From an uncultured Aquimarina sp. (GTDB taxonomy: Bacteria > Bacteroidota > Bacteroidia > Flavobacteriales > Flavobacteriaceae): a stretch of DNA of 35,720 nt. Position 1 is the stretch's first letter; the number at the start of each line of letters is the position of its first letter. Shown piece by piece: positions 8,933-16,837 of this stretch. Location: positions 1 through 35,720 of the forward strand of contig CALFCI010000015.1 of assembly GCA_937951135.1 (NCBI GenBank). The letters run 5' to 3'. Made by a program: the position numbers and the translations under genes. Under the pieces are notes generated by a model, which was not told the DNA's origin, made no database searches, and saw only the letters and a program-made list of their open reading frames with translations.

Positions 8933-9076
8933 ATGCAAGTTACACAAACCCCAGCTTTTTTTGTGAACGGCCATGAAATGCCGAATCCACATACATTCAA
9001 AGATCTCTTTATTTTTCTGCCAGAATATTTAGAAATTTTAAAGCATAAAGCAAAAGTCCGCAATACAGGTATTTAG
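8933..9076 (+). pseudogene. Remnant of a DsbA/VKOR-type thioredoxin domain (C-terminal end)
   Basis: A 47-codon stretch encodes TQTPAFFVNGHEMPN, then a short helix (FKDLFIFLPEYLEIL). The cis-Pro TPxFFVNG pattern and following helix match the C-terminal end of DsbA-like thioredoxin folds. In Bacteroidota similar tails occur on VKOR/thioredoxin proteins that accompany C39 peptide exporters (family knowledge). The frame is open upstream only to a TAA at 8900-8902, so the CxxC active site and most of the domain are absent. I infer a decayed disulfide-handling gene once linked to the exporter. ATG 8933 is only the first Met in the fragment. Confidence 0.5.
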
Positions 9077-9413
9077 CAGTTTGCTTTTAGCTAAGATTTA
9101 CTAAAAACTAACGGTAAAAAAATTCATTAGGCTGAACAGTTTTTAGAAGCGAAAGCATAGAGATCCTAAAGTGCTTCGTTTTAACCTATCATATAACTAA
9201 ATCGTATTCATCTTATTAATAATTAGTTAACACTGAATCTGTCTAAGGAGATATACTATTTAATTAGCTAAAGGCAAACGGCTATTCCGAAGCGTCGGAA
9301 GCTAAACATGCATATTGTGCGCTTATCAATATAGATGATATGCGTGTGCGCATTGATGGACTGAGTTCGATGTAAAATAATTTTAAGTCACTCTCAATCC
9401 GCAGAATAAACCT

Positions 9414-9432
9414 CCTCTCCCTTTGGGAGAGG
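9414..9432. other. GC-rich perfect hairpin
   Basis: CCTCTCCC (9414-9421) pairs with GGGAGAGG (9425-9432) around TTT. The surrounding sequence (GATTGAGGTGAGGG just after) looks like a widespread bacterial intergenic palindrome. No T-tract follows directly, so it is not a typical terminator. Confidence 0.6.
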
Positions 9433-9774
9433 ATTGAGGTGAGGGCGGCTTCATACCAAAACCCTCATCCTATCATATAACTAAATTTTAGTTTTGTTAT
9501 CCATATAGATGATATGGGTTAAGTCGACCTAAGCCTAAATAATAAAAAAAACCTAAAGGACGCTTCGGGAGAGTGTTTTTCGTAGTGTAACGAAGAGAAA
9601 ATAGCTTGCCCCTTTGTAGAAAGGGGTATCGAGATCAGCTTTTTTATAACGAAAACCATTGTCGAATCGTCACAATGTGACCTCTTGATTAATTTTTAGT
9701 CTTAGCATAATGATATTGGAGTAGGGCAAGGGAAGTGTTTGTCAATAGCTTCAAGATGAGTACTGTTATATTCG

Positions 9775-9895
9775 TGTTTTTTTAGTCTTGGTTCTTGTCT
9801 CTTGATTCTTAAAACAGTACAAAAGATTAGATCCTCAGAAAAGCTAATTAATAGCTGGTTTTTAAATGTTTACCAATTTTTGTCATGTGCTAAAT
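9775..9895 (+). repeat. ~120-bp dispersed repeat, copy 1 (before the riboswitch unit)
   Basis: The core words TTTTTTAGTCTTGGTTCTTG, GATTCTTAAAA, AGTACAAAAGATTA and AATTTTTGTCATG occur in this order here, at 13388-13506 and, partly diverged, at 29481-29636. All three copies have the same orientation. This copy ends about 35 bp before the putative promoter of the cobalamin riboswitch. Confidence 0.8.
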
Positions 9896-9929
9896 AAAAC
9901 GCGATAACATTTATGTAAAAGAAATCAAG

Positions 9930-9937
9930 TATCTTTG
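9930..9937 (+). promoter_or_regulatory. Putative Bacteroidota -7 promoter element for the riboswitch unit
   Basis: TATCTTTG matches the TAnnTTTG -7 consensus of the Bacteroidota housekeeping sigma factor and lies about 15-45 bp upstream of the aptamer, a sensible place for its promoter. No clear -33 TTTG was seen at the usual distance. Confidence 0.5.
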
Positions 9938-9949
9938 ACCTCAAATTTA

Positions 9950-10110
9950 TGGTTCTTTTAGAGATAGAAGATGAAAAGGGAATTTGGTGAAAATCCAAAG
10001 CTGTTCCCGCAACTGTAATGCGTTTTAAGAATTATTATCCACAAAGCCACTGTAAGATTATGGGAAGGCGATAGTAATGCGTAAGTCAGGAGACCTGCCA
10101 TAAGACATCT
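9950..10110 (+). promoter_or_regulatory. Cobalamin (AdoCbl-type) riboswitch
   Basis: Conserved blocks of the cobalamin aptamer appear in order: AAAAGGGAATTTGGTG (from about 9974), the core AAAGCTGTTCCCGCAACTG with TAATGCG (about 9997-10023), GCCACTGTAAGAT (about 10045), GGGAAGGCG, and the B12-box region AAGTCAGGAGACCTGCC (10083-10099). About 200 nt of leader remain before the first confident start codon (10312), enough for an expression platform. I did not see a clear intrinsic terminator, so control of translation initiation is possible. By family knowledge, ligand binding would repress the downstream genes (ferredoxin-like, cobA, cbiX). Confidence 0.93.
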
Positions 10111-10311
10111 ATTTCAATGGGTGGATTTTAAAATATGAGCTCTCGGGTAAAGGGTTAGATATGATAAAATAGAACAGATACTATGCTGTTTTGTGTATAG
10201 CGAGCATTTGAAAAAATGTTAGCGCTTACTTCCTATTTTTTTATTTCTACGACTTTTCCTGATTGCTATTGGCTTTTTAGCAAAACGAAGTATAACCTAT
10301 TTCTTTTAAGT

Positions 10312-11145
10312 ATGGGAAAAAACATAACTAAAGTAACCACAACCTTTCAATTTTGTGATGGGGGATCTTGTCAAAAAGCAAAAGGTGAAATTGCAGTACG
10401 AGAAGCTAGAGCGTATCTACGTAATGCAGGACTCTGGGAGGATACACATACCATTAAAACGAGATGTAATGGTCGATGTGAAGATGCACCTACTTGGATT
10501 GTACAACCCGGTAATTTTTGGTATAAAAATGTAACTCCGGAGAAGGCAGTAACCATCTTAAAAGCGCATATAGAAGAAAATCAACCTGCAACGGAGCATT
10601 TATTGTATCAAGAGGGATGGTCAACATTGGCAACCGAAAATGAAAAAACACTTCCACTTCCCGTTTTTAAACCTCAAAACGATTCCGTTTATGGAGAAGT
10701 GTTGGTCGCTAGAGCTTTTGCATCAGATCAACATTTATATCCATTGTTTCAATACTTTTTTCAAGAGCCTAAGCCTATAGGAATTCAGGTTGGTGAAGCT
10801 CCCATAGTAGATTTGGTGCAACCTCATCAAGTAGTTTATCGTGATGCTTATGAAATAGAGGTCAAGGGAGCACAAGTACAATTCTCATTGGCTATAGCAG
10901 CAATTCCAAAAGATATAGCAGTACCCATTGCCGAACGAAAAGTAAGCATTGCAGAGGTAGTATGGCTCAAAAAAAAGGCTATCTTTACCAAGGCAATACG
11001 CCTTAAAAATAAAAAAGGAAAACATTTAGTAACGTTTTGGATTAAAGAAGAAGACCAGCGTACTTGGGAGCACGTGCTACGGGTATATTTAGCAATGGCA
11101 CCCGATCAAATTCGAGTAGAAGAAGTTGTCAATACAACCTTATAA
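10312..11145 (+). CDS. Thioredoxin-like [2Fe-2S] ferredoxin domain protein, B12-riboswitch regulated
   Basis: The N-terminal about 95 residues form a thioredoxin-like [2Fe-2S] domain: C15 and C20 in FCDGGSC, and C52 and C56 in RCNGRCEDAP, the usual four-Cys spacing. The remaining about 180 residues form a domain I do not recognise (YGEVLVARAF..., rich in beta-type sequence). The frame is open from ATG 10216, but that start would add an odd hydrophobic leader; ATG 10312 begins MGKNITKVTTTFQFC and fits the family. It is the first gene after the cobalamin riboswitch and precedes cobA and cbiX. An electron-transfer role in corrinoid synthesis, for example cobalt or corrinoid reduction or chelatase support, is inference only. 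Confidence 0.85.
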   Translation: MGKNITKVTTTFQFCDGGSCQKAKGEIAVREARAYLRNAGLWEDTHTIKTRCNGRCEDAPTWIVQPGNFWYKNVTPEKAVTILKAHIEENQPATEHLLYQEGWSTLATENEKTLPLPVFKPQNDSVYGEVLVARAFASDQHLYPLFQYFFQEPKPIGIQVGEAPIVDLVQPHQVVYRDAYEIEVKGAQVQFSLAIAAIPKDIAVPIAERKVSIAEVVWLKKKAIFTKAIRLKNKKGKHLVTFWIKEEDQRTWEHVLRVYLAMAPDQIRVEEVVNTTL

Positions 11146-11148
11146 CTT

Positions 11149-11331
11149 GAGTTCGATTATTATAAGGTTAAGTTCAAAAATCGTCAATTCGAGTGCTTTG
11201 ACGAAGGAAAAGTGTATCGAGAATAGGTTTTTGATTCCAAAATGCCGTCATCTTGAGTTTGTCGAAAGGTTCGATACTAAATTCTTATCAGAATTTCACT
11301 CAAACTGACGCATTTTGTAATAATCGAACTC
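11149..11331. repeat. 183-bp inverted-repeat-bounded intergenic element
   Basis: GAGTTCGATTATTA (11149-11162) and TAATAATCGAACTC (11318-11331) are perfect 14-bp inverted repeats. The interior has words such as GTATCGAGAATAGG and TCTTGAGTTTGTCGAAAGG, reminiscent of palindromic intergenic repeats common in Flavobacteriia. It has no coding content and separates the ferredoxin-like gene from cobA; it may be a small non-autonomous element. Confidence 0.75.
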
Positions 11332-11427
11332 ACGTTTATAATATAGAATGATATACTATGAAGTAGTAGCTAATATCTTAGTTTTATGCGGTATCCAAAA
11401 CAATACAATGTATCCAAATCTTTTAAA

Positions 11428-12162
11428 ATGAATAGTAGTATGTACCCTGTAGCCATTATAGGTGCTGGACCTGGAGATCCAGATTTATTGACTGTAAAAG
11501 CCCACCGATTGATCAAAGATGCCGATGTGATTCTGCATGATAATTTGGTGTCTGATGCCATTTTAGCGATTAGTAGTCAAGGAGAGAAAATTTATGTAGG
11601 ACGCAAGTTTGGCGATACTTCAGATCAAATGGAGCGGCAACAAAAAATTAATGAATTACTGTGTGCCTGTCACCTTGAAGGAAAAAAAGTAGTACGTCTT
11701 AAGTCTGGTGACCCCTATATTTATGGAAGAGCAGCAGAAGAAGCACGTTATTTAACAGCACAAAAAACACCGTTTGAGGTCGTTCCAGGAATCTCTGCGG
11801 CATTAGCAGCAGCCAATATTTTTAATATTCCAATTACCGAACGGAACAAGTCTAATGCGATGTTGATTTGTACAGCACATACCGCAGATTATTCCTTTGA
11901 ACAACTTACTGGAATTGCGTATATGCTGAAAGCAGGGAATACGATTTCGATATATATGGGATTGAAAAGTTTACATAGAGTAATCCCAAAATTACTCGAA
12001 GTATGTAAAGATGATACCATTCCTGTAAGTATCGCGTCTAGAGTATCTAGAGAAGATCAAACCTTACTTACGGGTACCTTAGGAACAATCCAAGAATTAG
12101 TAGCAGAAAGCACGATACAAATGCCCGCAGTGGTATTGGTCGGTGCAGATCCAATACAATAA
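11428..12162 (+). CDS. cobA: Uroporphyrinogen-III C-methyltransferase (SUMT)
   Basis: S-adenosylmethionine:uroporphyrinogen-III methyltransferase, which adds the C2 and C7 methyl groups to give precorrin-2, the branch point to siroheme and cobalamin. The SUMT signatures are clear: the GAGPGDPDLLTVKA loop near the N-terminus, DNLVSDAIL, VRLKSGDPYIYGRAAEEA and VVPGISAALAA, with the usual length of about 245 residues. It lacks the CysG oxidase/ferrochelatase fusion. ATG 11428 is preferred because the conserved VAIIGAGPGDP begins a few residues later; ATG 11386 would add 14 unsupported residues. It lies downstream of the riboswitch-led ferredoxin-like gene, separated by an inverted-repeat element, and upstream of cbiX. 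Confidence 0.93.
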   Translation: MNSSMYPVAIIGAGPGDPDLLTVKAHRLIKDADVILHDNLVSDAILAISSQGEKIYVGRKFGDTSDQMERQQKINELLCACHLEGKKVVRLKSGDPYIYGRAAEEARYLTAQKTPFEVVPGISAALAAANIFNIPITERNKSNAMLICTAHTADYSFEQLTGIAYMLKAGNTISIYMGLKSLHRVIPKLLEVCKDDTIPVSIASRVSREDQTLLTGTLGTIQELVAESTIQMPAVVLVGADPIQ

Positions 12163-12278
12163 TGCATGGTGTGTACAACGTATTTTCTTAGTGCCGCTTA
12201 GGTTCTTGAAAAAATGTAATCACCGGATAAATTAAGTTGATAATACAATTCACATTAGAACCCCAATAGACAAAGATT

Positions 12279-13217
12279 ATGAAAGAAGGAATATTACTAT
12301 GTGGACATGGCAGTCGTAGAGAAGCGGCCATTACATCCTTTAAAAAATTGGTGACGATTCTACAGGAACGCTATAACCAAGAGTATGAGGTGGATTATGG
12401 TTTTTTAGAATTCAACCATCCCACCTATGAGGCCGCTGTAGAACGGATGTACCTCAATGGTATTCGAAAAATATATGCCCTTCCTGTGATTTTATTTGCA
12501 GGATCACATGCCAAAAATGATATTCCGTATGAGCTGAATACCATACAAGGATACCATGATGATTTAACCATTACAATGGGAAAACATATTGGAGTAAATT
12601 CTTTTTTATTAGACTTAGCCGTAAAACGAATCGAAGAAACTGAAACTACACTTGCTCCAATAGATAGAAAAGAAACTTGTCTAGTGGTTGTAGGTAGGGG
12701 TACAACAGATCCCGATGCCAATAGTGATGTGTGTAAATTAACAAGTATGCTTTGGGAAGGTATGGGCTTCGGATTTGCAACTACAGCCTATAGTGGTACG
12801 GCCTATCCAAAAGTAGATGAATCACTACAAATGATTGAGAAATTAGGGTTTAAGCGCACGATTGTGATTCCATTTTTCTTTTTTACGGGGGTGTTATTAG
12901 AACGTATTTATAGTCATGTGAGCAATATGGATACGGCTTCTACCCAAGAATATGTATATACTGCTCCTTTTGGTACAGATGAATTACTAATGAAAGCATT
13001 TGATGAACGTTTAGAAGAAGCCAAAACCGGAACGGCCTATATGAATTGTCAGCTTTGTAAATACCGAAAACAAGTAGTAGGGTTCGAGCAAGATTATGGC
13101 AAGGAACAAGTAGGGCATCACCTGAATGTAAAAGGAATCCTTTTTGAAGAAGAAGAAAAACCCGGAGCAGTTAAAAGTTCGATAGGCAATACGATAAAGA
13201 AAGTATTGGGCATATAG
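12279..13217 (+). CDS. cbiX: Sirohydrochlorin cobaltochelatase, long CbiX type
   Basis: A 312-residue class II chelatase with two related halves. The N-terminal half has CGHGSRREA with the metal-binding His10, and HPTYEAAVERM. The second half begins VVGRGTTDPDANSDV. A C-terminal MNCQLC motif (residues 255-260) matches the MxCxxC iron-sulfur motif of long CbiX proteins. The reaction is insertion of Co2+ into sirohydrochlorin, the early step of the anaerobic cobalamin route; related enzymes can also insert Fe2+ to make siroheme. It lies 116 bp after cobA in the same direction, probably in the same riboswitch-controlled unit. The His-rich tail of some homologues is not seen; the tail is short and acidic/basic. 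Confidence 0.92.
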   Translation: MKEGILLCGHGSRREAAITSFKKLVTILQERYNQEYEVDYGFLEFNHPTYEAAVERMYLNGIRKIYALPVILFAGSHAKNDIPYELNTIQGYHDDLTITMGKHIGVNSFLLDLAVKRIEETETTLAPIDRKETCLVVVGRGTTDPDANSDVCKLTSMLWEGMGFGFATTAYSGTAYPKVDESLQMIEKLGFKRTIVIPFFFFTGVLLERIYSHVSNMDTASTQEYVYTAPFGTDELLMKAFDERLEEAKTGTAYMNCQLCKYRKQVVGFEQDYGKEQVGHHLNVKGILFEEEEKPGAVKSSIGNTIKKVLGI

Positions 13218-13387
13218 TTTTTAGAAATTAGAGACTAGATCGTTTTACGAATAGATGCTAGCCAATAGATGTGATAGTGCAATATCGGAATATGAGTTTA
13301 GGTAAGACATTTCTTTTATTAAAATTCAGAATGATTTGATTTCCAGTACTGCAAATAGCGTTTAATGATAAAAAAGACTTGTTATTT

Positions 13388-13506
13388 ATTTTTTAGTCTT
13401 GGTTCTTGTCTATTGATTCTTAAAATAGTACAAAAGATTATATACTTGAAAAAAGTTACTTAATTATTGTTTTTTAGATGTTTGCTAATTTTTGTCATGC
13501 ACTAAG
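13388..13506 (+). repeat. ~120-bp dispersed repeat, copy 2 (between cbiX and HIT gene)
   Basis: This is the closest match to copy 1 (9775-9895): TTTTTTAGTCTTGGTTCTTG, TTGATTCTTAAAATAGTAC, AAAAGATTA, TTTTTTAGATGTTTGC and TAATTTTTGTCATG. It fills most of the 313-bp gap after cbiX. The conserved TAATTTTTG near the end loosely resembles a -7 box but is one base longer than consensus, so a promoter role is unproven. Confidence 0.8.
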
Positions 13507-13530
13507 CTTAACCTCATTAAAATAAAAACT

Positions 13531-13929
13531 ATGGATTCCTGTATATTCTGCGCCATTATTAAAGGTGAAGCTCCATCCTGGAAAGTATATGAAACAGAAG
13601 ATGCATATGCATTTTTGGATATTCATCCAGTGAGTAGATACCATACCTTAGTGATTCCTAAAAAACACTACACCAATATTTTTGATATTCCAGAGCAAGA
13701 GTTAACTGCAGTATTGAGTACCGTTAAAAAGATAGCGAAGCTGTATGAACAGAAATTAGGCATTCAGGATCTCCAGATTATTAGTAATTCTGGAGCAGCA
13801 GCACAGCAAGAAGTATTTCATATGCATTTCCATATCATTCCGAGGAGGGTAGGAGATGGGCAAAACATTAGAAGGAAAGCCTACCCAGAATGGACAGCAG
13901 ATTTTGATGCTATGCTAGAGAAAATTTGA
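13531..13929 (+). CDS. HIT-family nucleotide hydrolase
   Basis: A 132-residue protein of the histidine-triad family. The N-terminus CIFCAIIKGEAP is typical of the Hint/PKCI branch, and the catalytic triad motif is HMHFHIIPR near residue 110. Members hydrolyse nucleoside phosphoramidates or related nucleotidyl conjugates. ATG 13531 gives MDSCIFC, the usual start; the open frame back to 13492 adds residues without support. It is a single gene between the cobalamin block and a secreted protease gene. Confidence 0.92.
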   Translation: MDSCIFCAIIKGEAPSWKVYETEDAYAFLDIHPVSRYHTLVIPKKHYTNIFDIPEQELTAVLSTVKKIAKLYEQKLGIQDLQIISNSGAAAQQEVFHMHFHIIPRRVGDGQNIRRKAYPEWTADFDAMLEKI

Positions 13930-14123
13930 TACTCCTATTGATGAAGGGTGATAGCTATTTGCTTAAGTATTCATTATGATATGGGTCTAGTAAAACAATC
14001 GAAGTAGATATTCATGTTATTGTAAATACCTTTTAAACTCTTAACAATTCATTAAATTTGTGAAAATATAATCAATATATGTGTATTGGTACATATATCC
14101 ATACGTTGTAAATAATTAAAGAA

Positions 14124-14741
14124 ATGAAATACAGAATAACATTAATCGTAATATTGATATTTACATCGGTCTATTCTCAGTCTTGGACAACTACTAAACT
14201 TAAAGATTTAGAAGTAACTTCCCAACCACAAATTCAAAATCAATTATGTTGGGCAGCAGTTACTGCAACAGTGATAAATTATTTCAATGACACCAATTAT
14301 CAAGATTGTGATATGGCAAAAGTAGCGTTTAATTCAAATTGTTGTAATAATCCTAAGCCTTGTAATAAACAAAATTCAATTCACTTTATATCTAATGCAA
14401 TTGGAAATATAGCTGAAGTTGATACTAAAGTTATATTGGGTCAAGTATCTAAACAAAGATTAATGAGTTTAGTAGATGACTACAATCCTTTAGTTTTAAG
14501 AGTTGCGAGTAAATTTGGGGGACATTTCATTGTTGTTACTGGCTATATTACGTACAAACATAAAGTAACAGGCGAAGAAAAACTAACGATTATGATACAA
14601 GACCCAATGTGGGGATATTTTACAAGAAATAATGACGGAACACGAACAATGGCCAAATTTATTGAGTACAACGATTTAATAACTGGAAAAGGCCCTGATT
14701 ATGAATTAAATTGGACTGATACTATTGAAATCGTAGAATAA
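14124..14741 (+). CDS. Secreted papain-like cysteine protease (C39/C70-like)
   Basis: A 205-residue protein with a signal peptide ending VYSQ (about residue 19). The active-site Cys lies in QIQNQLCWAAV with a helper Gln before it. The catalytic His is in GGHFIVVTGY, and an Asp follows in MIQDPMWG, which completes a papain-like triad as in AvrRpt2/C70-like or C39-like peptidases. Additional cysteines (NSNCCNNPKPC) may form disulfides. It is predicted to act in the periplasm or outside the cell; the substrate is unknown. It stands alone with AT-rich flanks, and nothing nearby suggests an operon. Confidence 0.82.
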   Translation: MKYRITLIVILIFTSVYSQSWTTTKLKDLEVTSQPQIQNQLCWAAVTATVINYFNDTNYQDCDMAKVAFNSNCCNNPKPCNKQNSIHFISNAIGNIAEVDTKVILGQVSKQRLMSLVDDYNPLVLRVASKFGGHFIVVTGYITYKHKVTGEEKLTIMIQDPMWGYFTRNNDGTRTMAKFIEYNDLITGKGPDYELNWTDTIEIVE

Positions 14742-14817
14742 ACTATTTACAAGAACGTATATGAAATATAGCGAAAGTTGTTACTAAATCTAAGGTTTGG
14801 GCGTTTTTGGAAGGTCG

Positions 14818-14879
14818 CCAAATTTTTAAATTTGATAAATTCCCAAAAATAAAATAATTAGTAAAATTTAAAAATTAGG
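14818..14879. repeat. Short AT-rich inverted repeat
   Basis: CCAAATTTTTAAATTT (14818-14833) and AAATTTAAAAATTAGG (14864-14879) are inverted repeats with one mismatch, 30 bp apart, downstream of the protease gene and upstream of the membrane protein gene. It could be a weak bidirectional terminator or a repeat remnant. Confidence 0.55.
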
Positions 14880-14952
14880 CTTGTGTATAATCAAAAAATT
14901 AACGCCTTTTTTTAGCGCTACTTTTCATGTACTAAACCTTAACAAATACTAT

Positions 14953-15612
14953 ATGCGAAAAATATACCTTGATATTATTTATAATTATGGGCCATTAATT
15001 GCTTCAATAGTGAGTCTGATGTTCTTCTTTTCATTAGTGCTGAAATTGAAACAAGTTTCTAATCAGAAGGTTGCGTTTTTACTACTAGTGTTCACTAGTT
15101 TGATTTCACTTGAGTTTTATCCTTACCAGATATTAAGCTTTCCATTGACGATACTCATTCCGATAGGTATAATAATGCTGTTTGTCCTGAAAAAAGCTAA
15201 AAAGCAATACGTTAAACTCATTAATATAATGATCATAGTATTCTCATTATATTTGATTTTGGGATTAATTTTTTTGAGCTCTTCGGCGAATACTTGGGGG
15301 GATGGACCAGCACCAAATGGAATATTCATCGTTTCTAATTCAATAATGATACTGATTAGTCTATTCACCATGCAACAGAAATATTTTAATCTATTTATAG
15401 CGTGTCAACTCTTGATTGGAGTAGTAGGCTTCGCATTAATTTATTATACTACCAATGGATTTTATTACGGTGAATATGATTGGGAAGATGTAAGACTCAG
15501 ACGTAATTCGTCAGTATTGGTTTGTGTAATTTCTCTACTTAATGGTCTTTTGATTTTAATCCACATTGTGGAGTTTAATGCTCCGAGGCTTGCCTCGAAA
15601 TGCAAAAAATAG
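14953..15612 (+). CDS. Multi-pass membrane protein of unknown function, C-terminus inside a repeat
   Basis: A protein of about 220 residues with six or so hydrophobic segments (for example SLMFFFSLVLKL, ILIPIGIIMLFVL, IMIIVFSLYLILGLIF, LLNGLLILIHIV). I do not recognise the family. ATG 14953 begins MRKIYLDIIYNYG; the TTG at 14881 would add 24 residues with no obvious role. The last residues (about FNAPRLASKCKK) and the stop codon are read from the dispersed palindromic repeat at 15553-15655, so the native C-terminus may have been replaced or extended by repeat insertion. Confidence 0.65.
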   Translation: MRKIYLDIIYNYGPLIASIVSLMFFFSLVLKLKQVSNQKVAFLLLVFTSLISLEFYPYQILSFPLTILIPIGIIMLFVLKKAKKQYVKLINIMIIVFSLYLILGLIFLSSSANTWGDGPAPNGIFIVSNSIMILISLFTMQQKYFNLFIACQLLIGVVGFALIYYTTNGFYYGEYDWEDVRLRRNSSVLVCVISLLNGLLILIHIVEFNAPRLASKCKK

Positions 15613-15655
15613 TTATCCGATGGATGCCTATTGGGCTTTATTTTAGGTAGTTGAC
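15553..15655 (-). repeat. Dispersed palindromic intergenic repeat, copy 2
   Basis: Reverse-orientation copy of 2289-2391: TTAATCCACATTGTGGAG, TTTAATGCTCCGAGG, the palindrome GAGGCTTGCCTC, AGTTATCCGATGGATGCC and GTAGTTGAC. It overlaps the last about 60 nt of the preceding ORF and supplies its stop codon. Confidence 0.8.
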
Positions 15656-15688
15656 TAAAAAAATAGGTGCTAACTTTAGGTATACGAA

Positions 15689-15817
15689 ATGAAAATTGAA
15701 CACATCGCTATTTGGACAAAAGACTTGGAGAAAATGAAGGCATTTTATCTGGAGTTTTTTGACCTAACTTCTAATGAAAAATATTACAACCCTAATACAA
15801 AAATTGTTACGTTCTAA
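15689..15817 (+). pseudogene. N-terminal fragment of a glyoxalase/VOC-superfamily gene
   Basis: 42 codons: MKIEHIAIWTKDLEKMKAFY, then LEFFDLTSNEKYYNP and a stop. This is the typical first betaalphabeta unit of a VOC (glyoxalase/dioxygenase-like) protein, with the metal-binding His5 of IEHIAIW. Family members are about 120-130 residues, so roughly two thirds is missing. It lies between the palindromic repeat and the AraC gene; deletion or repeat activity may have removed the rest. Confidence 0.7.
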
Positions 15818-15871
15818 ATGCTATATTTAGGATGAATCATTATTCCGTAAACGAAAATAAAAACACCTATT

Positions 15872-16738
15872 TTGAAGAACATTCCTAAGATATCATTTAA
15901 ATGTGTAGGTACTGAAAAAACAAAAGGTTTTGAGTTTTTGAATCTAACCAAGTTTTTTGCAAGAATGCCTAATATGTTAGATCATGATCCAACCCGACCA
16001 CATAGACTATCATTTTTTGCGCTACTCTTTGTTACTAAAGGAACGGGAAGCCATCAAATTGATTTAAAAAAGTACAATTTAGAAGTGGGTTCTGTGCTAA
16101 AAATTGCTAAAGGACAAGTACATGCTTTTCAAAAAAACGCCCAATATGAAGGTTATTTGATAGTATTTACTGAAGATTTTGTGCTTAATTATTTTTCGAA
16201 ATCTTCTATGAATTTAATTTTGCATTTATATAATTACCATATAATCAAACCTATTGCTAACGATAAGCCGCTTAACGAAGCTTTTCTAAATGAACTCATT
16301 CTAGAACTTGAAACTAAAAATGCGTATGCCAAAAAAAATATTATTGCGTCATTATTAGATTTGTATTTATTAAGGTTAGAACGTAAATCCCATACTAATG
16401 AACTACAAAACAACAATTCAAAGCAGTACACTATTTTTATACAATTTAAAAATTTAGTAGAATCCAATTATACCATTACCCGAAATGTAAAAGACTACGC
16501 CGAAATGTCACTTGTTTCTACAAAACGCTTAAATCAAATGGTAAAAAAAATCACCTTAAATACTGCAAAATCTTTTATAGATGATTATGTAATTCTAGAA
16601 GCCAAACGTGCCATTCTAAGTACGGAAAAAAGCTTAAAAGAAATTGCTTTTGATATTGGTTTTGATGAAGTAACCAACTTTACAAAGTTCTTCAAAAATA
16701 AAACAGGAATTTTGCCTAAAGATTTTAGGAATAGATAA
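15872..16738 (+). CDS. AraC-family transcriptional regulator
   Basis: A 288-residue regulator with an N-terminal cupin-like sensing domain (about 40-140: HRLSFFALLFVTKGTGSHQID, with GSVLKIAKGQVHAF) and a C-terminal double helix-turn-helix (about 190-288). The second HTH carries the family signature: SLKEIAFDIGFDEVTNFTKF then FKNKTGILPKDFR. The start is TTG at 15872 (MKNIPKISFK); the first in-frame ATG is 31 residues in and would cut into the domain. It lies 99 bp upstream of, and in the same direction as, the lipoprotein/SnoaL block, so it may regulate it; the ligand is unknown. Confidence 0.9.
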   Translation: MKNIPKISFKCVGTEKTKGFEFLNLTKFFARMPNMLDHDPTRPHRLSFFALLFVTKGTGSHQIDLKKYNLEVGSVLKIAKGQVHAFQKNAQYEGYLIVFTEDFVLNYFSKSSMNLILHLYNYHIIKPIANDKPLNEAFLNELILELETKNAYAKKNIIASLLDLYLLRLERKSHTNELQNNNSKQYTIFIQFKNLVESNYTITRNVKDYAEMSLVSTKRLNQMVKKITLNTAKSFIDDYVILEAKRAILSTEKSLKEIAFDIGFDEVTNFTKFFKNKTGILPKDFRNR

Positions 16739-16837
16739 TTATACATTTTCCATATTTACCATTTTTGTACTCATTTTGATTGTGTATACTGCTGTGCATT
16801 TTTGAATTTTGCATCAGACACATAAAACATCAAATAA

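Larger units (their letters stand above)
8112..9929. other. Gene-poor 1.8-kb region with remnants and short repeats
   Basis: No intact gene was recognised. The AT-rich part just upstream of the exporter holds repeated TATGC/GCATA words, such as TAGCATTTATATGCTA near 8296, which could be a regulatory site of the exporter operon. A thioredoxin-like fragment lies at 8933-9076. From 9190 there are short repeats (ATCATATAACTAAAT near 9189 and 9473), a strong hairpin at 9414-9432 and a repeat copy at 9775-9895. I looked for short peptides with a Gly-Gly leader on both strands upstream of the exporter and found none I could support. Confidence 0.6.

Noticed and set aside
8786..8992. 68-codon minus-strand ORF upstream of the exporter, considered as a cargo peptide
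   Set aside because: No leader with a double Gly near a cleavage point, and the + strand of the same segment carries the thioredoxin-like fragment.
11126..11308. 60-codon ORF across the inverted-repeat element after the ferredoxin-like gene
   Set aside because: It lies within repeat DNA and overlaps the end of a confident gene.
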